From: Nocardia carnea
Lineage (GTDB): Bacteria; Actinomycetota; Actinomycetes; Mycobacteriales; Mycobacteriaceae
Reading direction: 5' to 3'
NCBI RefSeq assembly: GCF_029869215.1
Contig: NZ_JARWPM010000445.1
Location: 1 to 64,000, forward strand
DNA length: 64,000 bases
Shown here one piece after another: positions 17,185 to 25,104 of this stretch; positions within the stretch are counted from its first letter, which is position 1; every line of letters begins with the position of its first letter. The position numbers and the translations under genes were made by a program. Below the pieces are notes generated by a model. The model saw only the letters and a program-made list of their open reading frames with translations, was not told the DNA's origin and did no database searches.

Positions 17185-18032
17185 ACGAGCCGGGTCCGGA
17201 GACGACAGCCGAGCGCAACAACGACGGGGCCCCGCACAGGCCCGATGGGCCCCACGCAAGCGAGGCGGAGTTCCTGGTCGAACACCGCGGGGCCGTCACC
17301 GTCCTCACCCTCAACCGGCCGCAGGCCCGTAATGCGTTGAACGGGAACCTCATCGCCGGAATCGGTGCCACCGTCCTGGCGGCCGAGGAGAACCCGGATA
17401 TTCGCGCTCTGGTGCTCACCGCGGCCGGGGAGAAAGCGTTCTGCTCGGGTATGGACCTGCGGGCCTTCTCCGGCGGCGAGGACGTCGGGTTCAGCGATAC
17501 ACCCGAGAACCGGGCCTTCCAGCGCCTCACCCGGGGCAAAGTGGCGGTTCCCGTGATCGGGGCCGCCAACGGCACAGCGGTGGGCGGCGGACTCGAACTG
17601 CTGCTGGGCTGCGATCTGATCGTCGCCGCCGACACCGCGAAATTCGGTCTGCCCGAAGTCCAGCGCGGACTGTTCCCCGGCGGCGGCGGCACCTATATCG
17701 CCGAGCGCGTACCCCTGGGTATCGCCTTGCAGCTCACGTTGACCGGCGAATTCTTCACCGCGGCCCGTGGCTACGAGATCGGCCTGTTCAACGCGGTCAC
17801 ACCGGCGGACCAGGTGCTCGGCACCGCGATCGCGTTCGCCGAACGGATCGCCGCGAACGGACCGCTGGGTGTCGCGGCCTGTAAGGAACTCGTACGTCTC
17901 TCGGTCACCGACCCGGGCAAGGCCGGCGAACGGCTGCGGCACTGGCAGGGCGTGGTCTTCACCAGCGCCGACGCCAAAGAGGGCGCCACGGCGTTCATGG
18001 AGAAGCGAGAGCCGGTGTGGCAGGGGAAATAA
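17181..18032 (+). CDS. Enoyl-CoA hydratase with intact catalytic glutamates
   Basis: 283-residue crotonase with a ~30-residue variable N-terminal tail. Unlike three other crotonases in this window it keeps both hydratase glutamates: GGGLELLLGCD and FGLPEVQRGLFPGGGG. The oxyanion-hole segment CSGMDLRAF is also present. It should add water to a 2-enoyl-CoA. Coupling to the kinase (ATGA overlap) makes it the natural next step after ACAD and kinase produce an enoyl-CoA. A 16-bp overlap joins it to the quinone-oxidoreductase gene. Confidence 0.87.
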   Translation: MNEPGPETTAERNNDGAPHRPDGPHASEAEFLVEHRGAVTVLTLNRPQARNALNGNLIAGIGATVLAAEENPDIRALVLTAAGEKAFCSGMDLRAFSGGEDVGFSDTPENRAFQRLTRGKVAVPVIGAANGTAVGGGLELLLGCDLIVAADTAKFGLPEVQRGLFPGGGGTYIAERVPLGIALQLTLTGEFFTAARGYEIGLFNAVTPADQVLGTAIAFAERIAANGPLGVAACKELVRLSVTDPGKAGERLRHWQGVVFTSADAKEGATAFMEKREPVWQGK

Positions 18033-19003
18033 CCGTCCGGGCGGTGGTCTGCCCCGAGTACGGAACACCGGAGGTCCTGCGGCTCGAGGAGCGGCCCGTA
18101 CCCGTACCCGGCGCGGGGCAGGTACGGGTGCGGGTACGTGCCGCGGCCGTCAATTTCCCGGATGTGCTGCTGATCGGCGGGAAGTACCAGATCGCCGTAC
18201 CACCGCCTTTCGTTCCCGGAAGCGAATTCGCCGGGGAGATCGTGGAATCGGGGCCCGGCTGCGAGGGTCACGCGGTCGGCGATCGGGTCACCGGAACCGG
18301 GCTCTACGGCGCCTTCGCCGAGCAGATCCTCGCCCCCGCGGCAAACCTCGCCCGGGTACCGGACGGCGTGGACGATCACACGGCGGCCGCGTTCGGTGTC
18401 GCCTACCGCACCGCCTACCACTCGTTGCGTTCGGTGGCGCGGATCTGCCCGGGCGAGACCGTGATCGTGCTCGGCGCGGGCGGCGGGGTCGGGCTGGCGG
18501 CGGTGCAGTTGGCGGTGCTGCTCGGCGCGGAGGTGGTCGCGGTCGCCTCCTCGGCCGCCAAACTGGCCACCGCACGCTCCTACGGCGCCACCCACCTGAT
18601 CGACCACCGCAACGGCAGCCTGCGCGCACAACTCCGCGCCGTCGTCCCCGGCGGCGCCGCCGCCGTCCTCGACCCGGTCGGCGGCGACCTGTCCGAACCC
18701 GCCCTGCGCGCCCTGGGCCGCGGCGGGCGTTTCGTCACCATCGGCTACGCCGCCGGCACGGTCCCCCGCATTCCGCTGAACCTGGTATTGGTCAAGGGAC
18801 TGCACATTCTGGGCTTCCAGTTCCAGGACATCCCTCCGGAAGAATTCACCCGCAACGAAAAGGAACTCGCCGATCTGCTGACCACCGGCCGCGTCTCCCC
18901 CCATATCGGTGCCGTGTTCCCCCTCGAACAGGCGGCGGCGGCACTGCAGGAGGTCGCGGCCGGGCGTGCGGTCGGCAAGATACTGCTCGACCTGGGCACC
19001 TGA
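18017..19003 (+). CDS. NADPH:quinone oxidoreductase-like MDR protein
   Basis: 328-residue zinc-independent medium-chain reductase: N-terminal AAAVNFPDVLLIGGKYQ, substrate-domain PGSEFAGEIVE, nucleotide-binding GAGGGVGLAAVQLA and a C-terminal AVGKILLDLG. The family reduces quinones or alpha,beta-unsaturated carbonyls, including some enoyl-CoAs, with NADPH. The GTG 18017 start lies inside the end of the hydratase gene. It is the last gene of the unit driven from operator pair B. Confidence 0.82.
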   Translation: MAGEITVRAVVCPEYGTPEVLRLEERPVPVPGAGQVRVRVRAAAVNFPDVLLIGGKYQIAVPPPFVPGSEFAGEIVESGPGCEGHAVGDRVTGTGLYGAFAEQILAPAANLARVPDGVDDHTAAAFGVAYRTAYHSLRSVARICPGETVIVLGAGGGVGLAAVQLAVLLGAEVVAVASSAAKLATARSYGATHLIDHRNGSLRAQLRAVVPGGAAAVLDPVGGDLSEPALRALGRGGRFVTIGYAAGTVPRIPLNLVLVKGLHILGFQFQDIPPEEFTRNEKELADLLTTGRVSPHIGAVFPLEQAAAALQEVAAGRAVGKILLDLGT

Positions 19004-19322
19004 CGATCGGCGGGACATCTCGTCCGCACCGGTCGCACCGGGCTCGACGTGCCGGCCCACGGAATTCGACTCGCATCCGGCGGAGGAGCGATCTGCTTCC
19101 GCATGCCCGGGGTGCGGTCTCGGCTCTGCCGCGACCGCGTCCGCCGCGGCGGGTGGCGCGACGCGACGGCTCCGCGGGGAGTCGGATTCGGCGGCGGCAG
19201 AGAACCGCGACCGATGAGTTCGATGGCGCCGAGTCGTCCTGACGACCGGAAGAACTTCTTCCGTACCGGCGGTGCGGGCCCCGACGGCCGCCGGTCGGCC
19301 GGTGCGGGGTGCGGGAGCGGAT
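19004..19322. other. 319-bp intergenic region with a 17-bp perfect palindrome
   Basis: No gene is seen. The notable element is CGGAAGAACTTCTTCCG at 19257-19273, a perfect 8-bp inverted repeat around one base, 49 bp before the ATG of the RibD_C-like gene. Just before it is GTCGTC-CT-GACGAC (19243-19256). The first looks like an operator for the downstream gene. The rest is GC-rich without recognisable signals. Confidence 0.5.
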
Positions 19323-19886
19323 ATGGGCAAGGTCGCGTGGGGATTCACGTGCTCGATCGACGGTTTCATCGCCGGACCGGGCCACGATATGAGCTGGCTG
19401 TCCACTACGGAACCCTCCGCCGAGGGGACCACGGAGGGCCTCGCCGCGAACGTCGCCGTGATCATCTCCGGCCGGGCCGGTTACGACGCGGCGATCGCCC
19501 AGCGCGACGAGCGGGACGAGATGACCTCGGCGGCCTACGGCGGCGCCTGGTCGGGCACCGAGTTCATCCTCACCCACCGCCCGGAAGAACTCGCCGATGA
19601 TCCGTCCGTCGTCGCATTGAACTGCGATATCCGGGAGGCGATCCGCCGGGCCCGGGAAATCGCCGGGGACCGCGATATCCAGATCATCAGCGCCGATATC
19701 GCGCGCCAGGCCCTCGAATACGACCTGATCGACGAGCTGCAGGTTTTCGTCGCGCCGGTTTTCCTCGGCGACGGGATCCGCATCTTCGACGTCCCCGGCG
19801 GCCGCCGGGTCGATTGGGAGCTGGCCGAGATCTACGAACACAGCCCGCGCAGCTTCGGCCGTGCCTACCGCCCGAAAAGGGGTTGA
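19323..19886 (+). CDS. RibD_C/dihydrofolate-reductase-fold protein
   Basis: 187-residue protein of the dihydrofolate reductase/RibD C-terminal domain family: N-terminal FTCSIDGFIAGPG, a central ISGRAGYDAA and the late LIDELQVFVAPVFLGDG typical of this fold. These proteins bind NADPH, and most stand-alone members have no assigned substrate. ATG 19323 with GGGAG upstream was chosen over a longer frame from 19272. It precedes the FMN riboswitch, but since it lies upstream of the aptamer it is not itself controlled by it. A role in flavin metabolism is only suggested by position. Confidence 0.8.
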   Translation: MGKVAWGFTCSIDGFIAGPGHDMSWLSTTEPSAEGTTEGLAANVAVIISGRAGYDAAIAQRDERDEMTSAAYGGAWSGTEFILTHRPEELADDPSVVALNCDIREAIRRAREIAGDRDIQIISADIARQALEYDLIDELQVFVAPVFLGDGIRIFDVPGGRRVDWELAEIYEHSPRSFGRAYRPKRG

Positions 19887-19951
19887 CCGGTTTCGCGGCC
19901 GGGGCGCCGGTGCCGCGACGGCCGGGCGGTTGTTAGAGTCCCGGCTGTACA

Positions 19952-20104
19952 CGTTCTCAGGGCGGGGTGGAATTCCCCACCGGCGGTAATGGCATCCGGG
20001 CCGATCCGGAGGCACGAGCCCGCGAGCGCCACCCTCCGGGGTGGGTCGAGCAGATCCCGGTGCGATCCCGGAGCCGACGGTCACAGTCCGGAGGAAAGAG
20101 AACG
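19952..20104 (+). promoter_or_regulatory. FMN riboswitch aptamer (RFN element)
   Basis: The conserved RFN blocks are readable in order: the P1 5' strand CGTTCTC (19952-19958), AGGGCGGGGTGGAATTCCCC, the ACCGGCGGT block, AGCCCGCGAGCGCC, then CAGATCCCGGTG, GAGCCGACGGTCACAGTCCG and the closing P1 strand GAGAACG (20098-20104), which pairs perfectly with the 5' strand. The aptamer binds FMN. It is followed by the lumazine synthase gene at 20183, so it should lower its expression when FMN is plentiful. Confidence 0.95.
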
Positions 20105-20177
20105 CGGCGCCGGAGTGCCCACCCGCGGGCTGCTCCTGTTCGCGTTGCCATGCCCTGGGTGACATAGCGAAGAGGAG
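20101..20177 (+). promoter_or_regulatory. Riboswitch expression platform: SD-sequestering helix
   Basis: CTCCTGTTCGC (20133-20143) can pair with GCGAAGAGGAG (20167-20177), 10 of 11 bases, burying the AGAGGAG ribosome binding site of ribH. A competing pairing exists between AACGCG (20101-20106), which includes the 3' side of the aptamer P1 stem, and CGCGTT (20141-20146), part of the anti-SD strand. With FMN bound P1 closes, the competitor is lost and the SD is hidden; without FMN the SD is free. There is no U-tract, so control is probably translational. Confidence 0.68.
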
Positions 20178-20182
20178 TACAT

Positions 20183-20635
20183 ATGTCGCCCAACCCGAAC
20201 CGCATCGCTGTCGTCGCCGCGCGCTGGCACGCCGATATCGTCGACCGGGCGGTGCAGTCGTGCCGGGCCCGGCTCGCCGAGCACGGATTCACCGAGGTCG
20301 AGGTGATCGAAGTGCCTGGCGCCTTCGAGATCCCGTTGCGTATCAAACGGCTGGCGGCCACCGGCCACTACGCCGCGCTCGCGGGCTGCGCGCTGGTGGT
20401 GGACGGTGGTATCTACCGGCACGATTTCGTGGCGTCGACCGTGGTGGACGCGCTCATGCGGATCCAGCTCGACACCGACGTCCCGGTGTTCTCGGCGGTG
20501 CTCACACCGCATCATTTCCACGAGCACACCGAGCATCTGACGTACTTCACGCGGCATTTCGAGATCAAGGGCACCGAACTGGCCGACGCCATCGCGGCCA
20601 CCGTTCACCCCGGTATGCCGGCGCTGCCGAAATAG
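20183..20635 (+). CDS. ribH: Type II (RibH2-like) 6,7-dimethyl-8-ribityllumazine synthase
   Basis: 150-residue lumazine synthase, the enzyme joining 5-amino-6-ribitylaminouracil and dihydroxybutanone phosphate in riboflavin synthesis. The sequence resembles the Brucella/rhizobial RibH2 type rather than the usual bacterial RibH: RWHADIVDRA, VPGAFEIPL, ALVVDGGIYRHDFVA, TPHHFHEHTEH. RibH2 proteins are typically decameric paralogues with modest activity. The gene stands alone, without ribA, ribB or ribE nearby, behind its own FMN riboswitch. The start ATG has AGAGGAG at the right distance. The last ~10 bases overlap a pseudogene on the other strand. Confidence 0.93.
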   Translation: MSPNPNRIAVVAARWHADIVDRAVQSCRARLAEHGFTEVEVIEVPGAFEIPLRIKRLAATGHYAALAGCALVVDGGIYRHDFVASTVVDALMRIQLDTDVPVFSAVLTPHHFHEHTEHLTYFTRHFEIKGTELADAIAATVHPGMPALPK

Positions 20636-20791
20636 GCGGCGGTCAGTTTCTCGCGATCGGTGCGCAGCTGTCCGGCGGCGCCGGACAGCACCATCCGCCC
20701 GCGGTCGAGCACGATCGCGCGGTCGGAGACGACGAGCGCGAGCACACGCCAGGCCCAGGCCCATCTCGTCGACCATGAGGTCTGCTGGTCG
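20626..20791 (-). pseudogene. Remnant of a LivF-like ABC transporter ATPase
   Basis: Reading the minus strand from 20791 gives RPADLMVDEMGLGLA, which matches the Walker B and D-loop of LivF-type ATPases (the LivF at 29683 has LLLDELSMGLAP). After a jump of about one base the frame continues as LVVSDRAIVLDRGRMVLSG and then a degenerate version of the C-terminal end, finishing in AAYFG. The ~25 residues that should lie between (including the H-loop) are missing, and nothing ABC-like is seen upstream. This is a decayed C-terminal fragment. Confidence 0.62.
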
Positions 20792-20909
20792 AATTCCGGA
20801 CGAGCCGTACCGACCCGGGGCGGGAATTTTTCCGGGCCGCGGTGGTTCTTCGCAGAGTCGTCGCGCAGTCCGGCCCGGATCGCGTCGCAACCGGCCCGGA
20901 AGGCAGAAG

Positions 20910-21770
20910 ATGAAATTCGCCGTCAGTTACAGCACCGCCCATCTGGGGGCGGACCCGGATCGCATCGCGGACTACGCGCGGTATGCCGAGGAGTACGGGT
21001 TCGAAGGGCTGTATCTACCCGAACATCTCGTCCTGCATCCGGGTGCGCAGTTGCACGGGTTCGAGGTACCGCCCACGCTGCCGTTTCTCGACCCACTCGA
21101 GACGCTGGCCTATGTCGCGGCGGCCACCGATCGGCTCCTGCTGGGCACCGGGGTGCTGCTATTGCCCTACCGGAATCCTGTTGTCCTGGCCAAACAGCTC
21201 GTTACCATCGACGTCCTGTCCAAGGGACGGATGCGCCTGCTCACCGTGGGAGTGGGTGCGCTCCCCGCCGAAGCAGCGGCCGCCGGAGTCGACTTCCGCA
21301 CCCGCGGCCGCCGGGCCGACGAAGCCATCGACATTCTCCGGCTGCTGTGGTCCGGCGACGAAAACGGCGTCTCGTTCCACGGCGAGTTCTTCACCTTCGA
21401 CAACCTCGTCCAGTTCCCGAAGCCGTACCGGGCCACCACGCTGCCGATCCATATCGGCGGTTCGAGCCGCCCGGCCGCCCGCCGCGCCGGATCGCGGGGC
21501 GACGGATACTTCGCCGGCGGCGCCTTGCTCCCGGATGAGCGAATGGCCCAATGGGAACTGGCACGAGCGACGGCCACCGAGGCCGGCCGGGACCCGGGCC
21601 GGCTCGAGTACACCCGCTGGAGCGGTTTCGATATGACCGACGAACGACTCGCGGCCTTCGCCGAGCAGGGCGTGGACCGGGTGGTGATGAGCGCCAGTTC
21701 GGCGGACCCGGCCGAACAGCGCGACGAACTCGCCGGCTTCGCCGAACGGTTCCTCACCCCGGGCCGGTGA
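20910..21770 (+). CDS. LLM-class F420-dependent-type oxidoreductase
   Basis: 286-residue luciferase-like TIM-barrel protein with GADPDRIADYARYAEEYGFE, the YLPEHLVLHPG segment and the late PIHIGGSSRPAARRAG found in mycobacterial-type LLM oxidoreductases of the TIGR03619-like group. In actinomycetes most such proteins use F420, some FMN. The ATG 20910 start was chosen because it begins directly with the first beta strand MKFAVSYS; the open frame upstream is not ABC- or LLM-like. It is a single gene in its own transcription unit, so function in the cluster is open. Confidence 0.82.
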   Translation: MKFAVSYSTAHLGADPDRIADYARYAEEYGFEGLYLPEHLVLHPGAQLHGFEVPPTLPFLDPLETLAYVAAATDRLLLGTGVLLLPYRNPVVLAKQLVTIDVLSKGRMRLLTVGVGALPAEAAAAGVDFRTRGRRADEAIDILRLLWSGDENGVSFHGEFFTFDNLVQFPKPYRATTLPIHIGGSSRPAARRAGSRGDGYFAGGALLPDERMAQWELARATATEAGRDPGRLEYTRWSGFDMTDERLAAFAEQGVDRVVMSASSADPAEQRDELAGFAERFLTPGR

Positions 21771-21866
21771 CACCATTCCGGCGTCGATGCGGGTATCTCC
21801 GAGTCGAGCCCTCTCCGGAGGAGTCCGGGTGCGGTCTATCCGGCGGGGCTCACCCGGGCCCTGGGC

Positions 21867-22490
21867 TCAGACCGCGCGGACCAGGGCCTGGCGGCCGCGC
21901 AGGTCGGCCAGGAGGACCTCGCCGCTGTGGAATGTTTCGACGGCCTCGTCGGCCCGTTCCGGTATCCCCGCGGCGGCGAGTGCGCACCGTTTGAACGCCC
22001 GGGCGGCGGTGCTGAGCGGATGATGGGCCGAGGAAACCCGGCAGGCCAGTTCTTCCGGCAGGTCGTCGCCCCAGATCGCGAGTTCGGCCAGCCCTTTGTC
22101 CAGGGAATCGAGGGTACCCTTGCGGACCCGTTCGTTGGTGACGAAAATACCCGGAGCCAGCAGTACGCTCTCCGGCCAGGTGTCGTGCACGGGGGAGGCC
22201 AGGGCGGTGGTCAGATCCAGAACCGTGGCGCCGAGGATTTCCAGGGGCCGGACGTCGTCGTGTTCGGCGAGCGCGGCGACGACCTCCCAGCCGCCCATCA
22301 TCCGGTCGAAAATGAAACCACCCGCATACCGCACCGCGTCCACGGCGTTCGGAGCGACGATCGCCAGCCGGTGCCGCAGTGGGTAGCGGCGGGCATGGGC
22401 GCGCACGGCATCGACCGGGTGTAGACCCGCACGGACTCCGTATTCGATGCCGAAAAGGCAATCAGCCTGTGCACTCCGCGAACCGATCAC
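21867..22490 (-). CDS. Hypothetical protein
   Basis: A 207-residue protein with no family I recognise. It is rich in Ala and Leu and has a possible alpha/beta character (LRHRLAIVAPNAVDAVRYAGG, EILGATVLDLTTALASP), with no signal peptide or clear membrane segment. The start GTG 22490 has GGAG seven bases upstream; a TTG at 22514 would add eight residues. Its upstream region is unusually AT-rich and contains an 11-bp palindrome, so it may be tightly regulated. It is downstream of, but separate from, the thiolase-ACAD operon. Confidence 0.62.
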   Translation of the reverse strand: MIGSRSAQADCLFGIEYGVRAGLHPVDAVRAHARRYPLRHRLAIVAPNAVDAVRYAGGFIFDRMMGGWEVVAALAEHDDVRPLEILGATVLDLTTALASPVHDTWPESVLLAPGIFVTNERVRKGTLDSLDKGLAELAIWGDDLPEELACRVSSAHHPLSTAARAFKRCALAAAGIPERADEAVETFHSGEVLLADLRGRQALVRAV

Positions 22491-22514
22491 CGGGTACTCC
22501 GTTCGATAAACCAA

Positions 22515-22584
22515 CTGCTGAAACAGTAGGGTCGAACGGCACTCTGTGACTCACATCTCACATAAATATTCAGTGTGCTATACA
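22515..22584 (-). promoter_or_regulatory. AT-rich promoter island with TGTGACTCACA palindrome
   Basis: About 70 bp between the hypothetical gene and the ACAD stop are AT-rich in an otherwise ~70% GC window. TGTGACTCACA (22545-22555) is a perfect palindrome around one base and recalls the TGTGA/TCACA half-sites of CRP-type regulators, though with a much shorter spacer. AAATATT and TATACA provide -10-like sequences on the minus strand. It is the likely promoter of the gene at 22490. Confidence 0.42.
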
Positions 22585-23733
22585 TCACAAACCGAGGTCT
22601 TTGGCAATGATAACTTTCATGACCTCGCTGGTCCCCGCGTAGATGCGCGCGACGCGGGCATCGGTGTAGAGCCGGGCGATCGGATAGTCCATCATGTAGC
22701 CGTAGCCACCGAACAATTGCAGGCAGCGGTCCACGACCCGGGCCTGGGTCTCGGTGGCGAACAGTTTCACCCGGGCGGCGTCCGCGCCGGAGAGCTGCCC
22801 GTCGACCAGATCCAGCACCGCCCGGTCCACCATGGTCTGCGCCGCCTCGACCTCCGCCGACATCGCGGCCAGTTCGAACTTGGTGTTCTGGAACGACGCC
22901 ACCGGTGTCCCGAAAGCCTTGCGTTCCTTTACATACTCGATGGTCGCCGCCACCGCGGCCCGTGCCTGCGCCACCGAGCCCACCGCCACCGTCATCCGTT
23001 CCTGCGGCAGGTTGTGGCCCAGATAACCGAAGGCGACGCCCTCCTCCCCCAGCCGGTTGGCCACCGGGACCCGGACATCGGTGAACGACAACTCCACCGT
23101 GTCCTGAACCTTGCAGCCCATCTTGTCCAGCACCCGGCCGCGGGTGAACCCCGGCATTCCGCCCTCCACCACGAGCAAGGTGAGACCCGCCCGCCGGTTG
23201 TCCGGATCGGTGCCGGTCCGCGCGACCACGATCACCAGATCGGCGAGCAGTCCACCGGTGATGAAGGTTTTCGCGCCGTTGAGGACATAGTGGTCGCCGT
23301 CGCGGACGGCGGTGGTGCGGATACCCGCCAGATCCGAGCCGGTACCGGGTTCGGTCATGGCGATGGCGGTGAGCAGGCTGCCGTCGGCCAGCCCGGGGAA
23401 CCAGCGGGCCCGTTGTTCGGAGTCGGCGTACTCGAGGAAGTACGGCAGGATCACATCGAGCTGGGTGCGGACGGTACTGAGGGTGACCAGCGCCCGCTGC
23501 GCTTCCTCTTGGAGCACCACGTTGTAGCGGTAGTCGCGAGTGCCCATACCGCCGTATTCCTCCGGGATCGCGGTGCCGAGCAGCCCGAGACCGCCGAGTT
23601 GGCGGAACACCTCGCGCGGCATCTGTCCCTTTTTCTCCCAGTCGGGATAATGCGGGACTACTTCTTTTTCGATGAATTCCCGCGCCAGATCGCGGAAGGC
23701 TTCGTGGTCGGGGGTGAACAGATCGCGACGCAT
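22585..23733 (-). CDS. Acyl-CoA dehydrogenase (long-chain/isovaleryl type)
   Basis: 382-residue, complete ACAD. Signatures: MTEPGTGSDLAGIRTTAV (126-143), the helix EYVKERKAFGTPVASFQ, the LFGGYGYMMDYPIARLYTDAR segment and the C-terminal RIYAGTSEVMKVIIAKDLG. The C-terminal position has Ala instead of the medium-chain Glu, but Glu245 in LPQERMTVAV is at the place used by long-chain and isovaleryl-CoA dehydrogenases. It is a stand-alone homotetramer type and follows the thiolase gene by only 7 bp on the minus strand. Confidence 0.9.
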   Translation of the reverse strand: MRRDLFTPDHEAFRDLAREFIEKEVVPHYPDWEKKGQMPREVFRQLGGLGLLGTAIPEEYGGMGTRDYRYNVVLQEEAQRALVTLSTVRTQLDVILPYFLEYADSEQRARWFPGLADGSLLTAIAMTEPGTGSDLAGIRTTAVRDGDHYVLNGAKTFITGGLLADLVIVVARTGTDPDNRRAGLTLLVVEGGMPGFTRGRVLDKMGCKVQDTVELSFTDVRVPVANRLGEEGVAFGYLGHNLPQERMTVAVGSVAQARAAVAATIEYVKERKAFGTPVASFQNTKFELAAMSAEVEAAQTMVDRAVLDLVDGQLSGADAARVKLFATETQARVVDRCLQLFGGYGYMMDYPIARLYTDARVARIYAGTSEVMKVIIAKDLGL

Positions 23734-23740
23734 ATTCTTC

Positions 23741-24904
23741 CTAGGTCAGGAGTTCGACAATGGTGGCGTTGGCCGTACCGCCGCCTTCGCACATGGTTTG
23801 CAGGCCGTAGCGGATCCCGTGGTCGCGCATGTGATGGATCATCCGCGTCATCAGGACCGCCCCGGAGGCCCCGAGGGGATGGCCGAGCGCGATCGCCCCG
23901 CCCAGCGGATTGACCAGGGCCGGATCGGCGCCGGTTTCGGCGAGCCAGGCCAGCGGGACCGGAGCGAACGCCTCGTTGACCTCGAAGACCCCGATATCGG
24001 ACAGGGCCAGGCCCGCCTTGCGCAGCACCTTGTCGGTGGCGGGGATGGGACCGGTGAGCATGAGGACGGGGTCGGCCCCCGCCACCGCGCCGGCCCGGTA
24101 CCGGGCGAGCGGGCGCAGGCCCAGCCGGTCGGCGAGTTCGGGGGTCGTGATGAGCAATGCGGCGGCACCGTCGGAGATCTGTGAGGAGTTACCCGCGTGG
24201 ATGACACCGTCTTCCTGGAAAGCGGGTTTCAGGTTCGCCAGTTTCTCCGCACTGGTGCCGCGCCGGATTCCCTCGTCGGCGCCGACCGCACCGCCTTCGG
24301 TGAATTCGCCCGCGGCCGCGGTGACTTCGACGATCTGATCGTCGAATGCCCCGCGGTCCTGCGCTGCGGCGGCCAATTCGTGCGAACGTGCCGAGTATTC
24401 GTCGAGAACAGCGCGGGTGAAACCCCATTTCTCGGCGATGAGTTCGGCCGAGATTCCCTGGTTGAAGGAGAAACCGTCGTACCGTTCCAGGACGGCCGGA
24501 CCATAGGGCTGACCGGTGGCGCGGGCGGCACCGAGCGGCACCCGGCTCATCACCTCGACCCCGCCCGCCACGACCACATCCTGCTGACCGGACATCACCG
24601 CCTGCGCCGCGAAATCCAGCGCCTGCTGGCTCGACCCGCACGCCCGGTTCACCGTCGTCCCCGGAATGGTCTCCGGCCAGCCCGCGGCCAGTACGGCATA
24701 CCGGCCGATATTGCTCGACTGGTCGCCGACCTGGGAGACACAGCCCCACACCACATCGTCGATGAGCGTCGGCGGCACCCCGGTGCGCTCGGCCAGCTCC
24801 CGCAACACCACCGCGGACAGGTCCGCGGCGTGCATCCCCGACAGCCCGCCCTTACGTTTCCCGACCGGTGTGCGCACCGCGCCCGCGATCACTACTTCCC
24901 GCAT
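23741..24904 (-). CDS. Acetyl-CoA acetyltransferase (thiolase, FadA type)
   Basis: 387-residue thiolase that cleaves a 3-ketoacyl-CoA with CoA. The nucleophilic Cys89 is in NRACGSSQQAL; the other active-site parts are VNEAFAPV, ALGHPLGASGA and the second cysteine in MCEGGGTANA. All catalytic residues are present. It is the first gene of a two-gene minus-strand unit with the ACAD at 22585. A second thiolase of a different subtype is encoded at 49171. Confidence 0.92.
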   Translation of the reverse strand: MREVVIAGAVRTPVGKRKGGLSGMHAADLSAVVLRELAERTGVPPTLIDDVVWGCVSQVGDQSSNIGRYAVLAAGWPETIPGTTVNRACGSSQQALDFAAQAVMSGQQDVVVAGGVEVMSRVPLGAARATGQPYGPAVLERYDGFSFNQGISAELIAEKWGFTRAVLDEYSARSHELAAAAQDRGAFDDQIVEVTAAAGEFTEGGAVGADEGIRRGTSAEKLANLKPAFQEDGVIHAGNSSQISDGAAALLITTPELADRLGLRPLARYRAGAVAGADPVLMLTGPIPATDKVLRKAGLALSDIGVFEVNEAFAPVPLAWLAETGADPALVNPLGGAIALGHPLGASGAVLMTRMIHHMRDHGIRYGLQTMCEGGGTANATIVELLT

Positions 24905-25104
24905 CTACCCACTCCGTTCTCCATGTCTACGCCGATTGCCGAGCCCCGCCGTCGCGCCGGGCTCCTCCCACCGATACTGCGGCCTGCTGCGGGCCTGGAC
25001 AGCCGAACACCTGCCGTTCCCGCGCGGTACCCCCTGGTATGCGGTGTCGAGCCCACCACGACACGGTCTCCGCACCGCCTGCGCCGATTCCCACCGCCGA
25101 CCTG

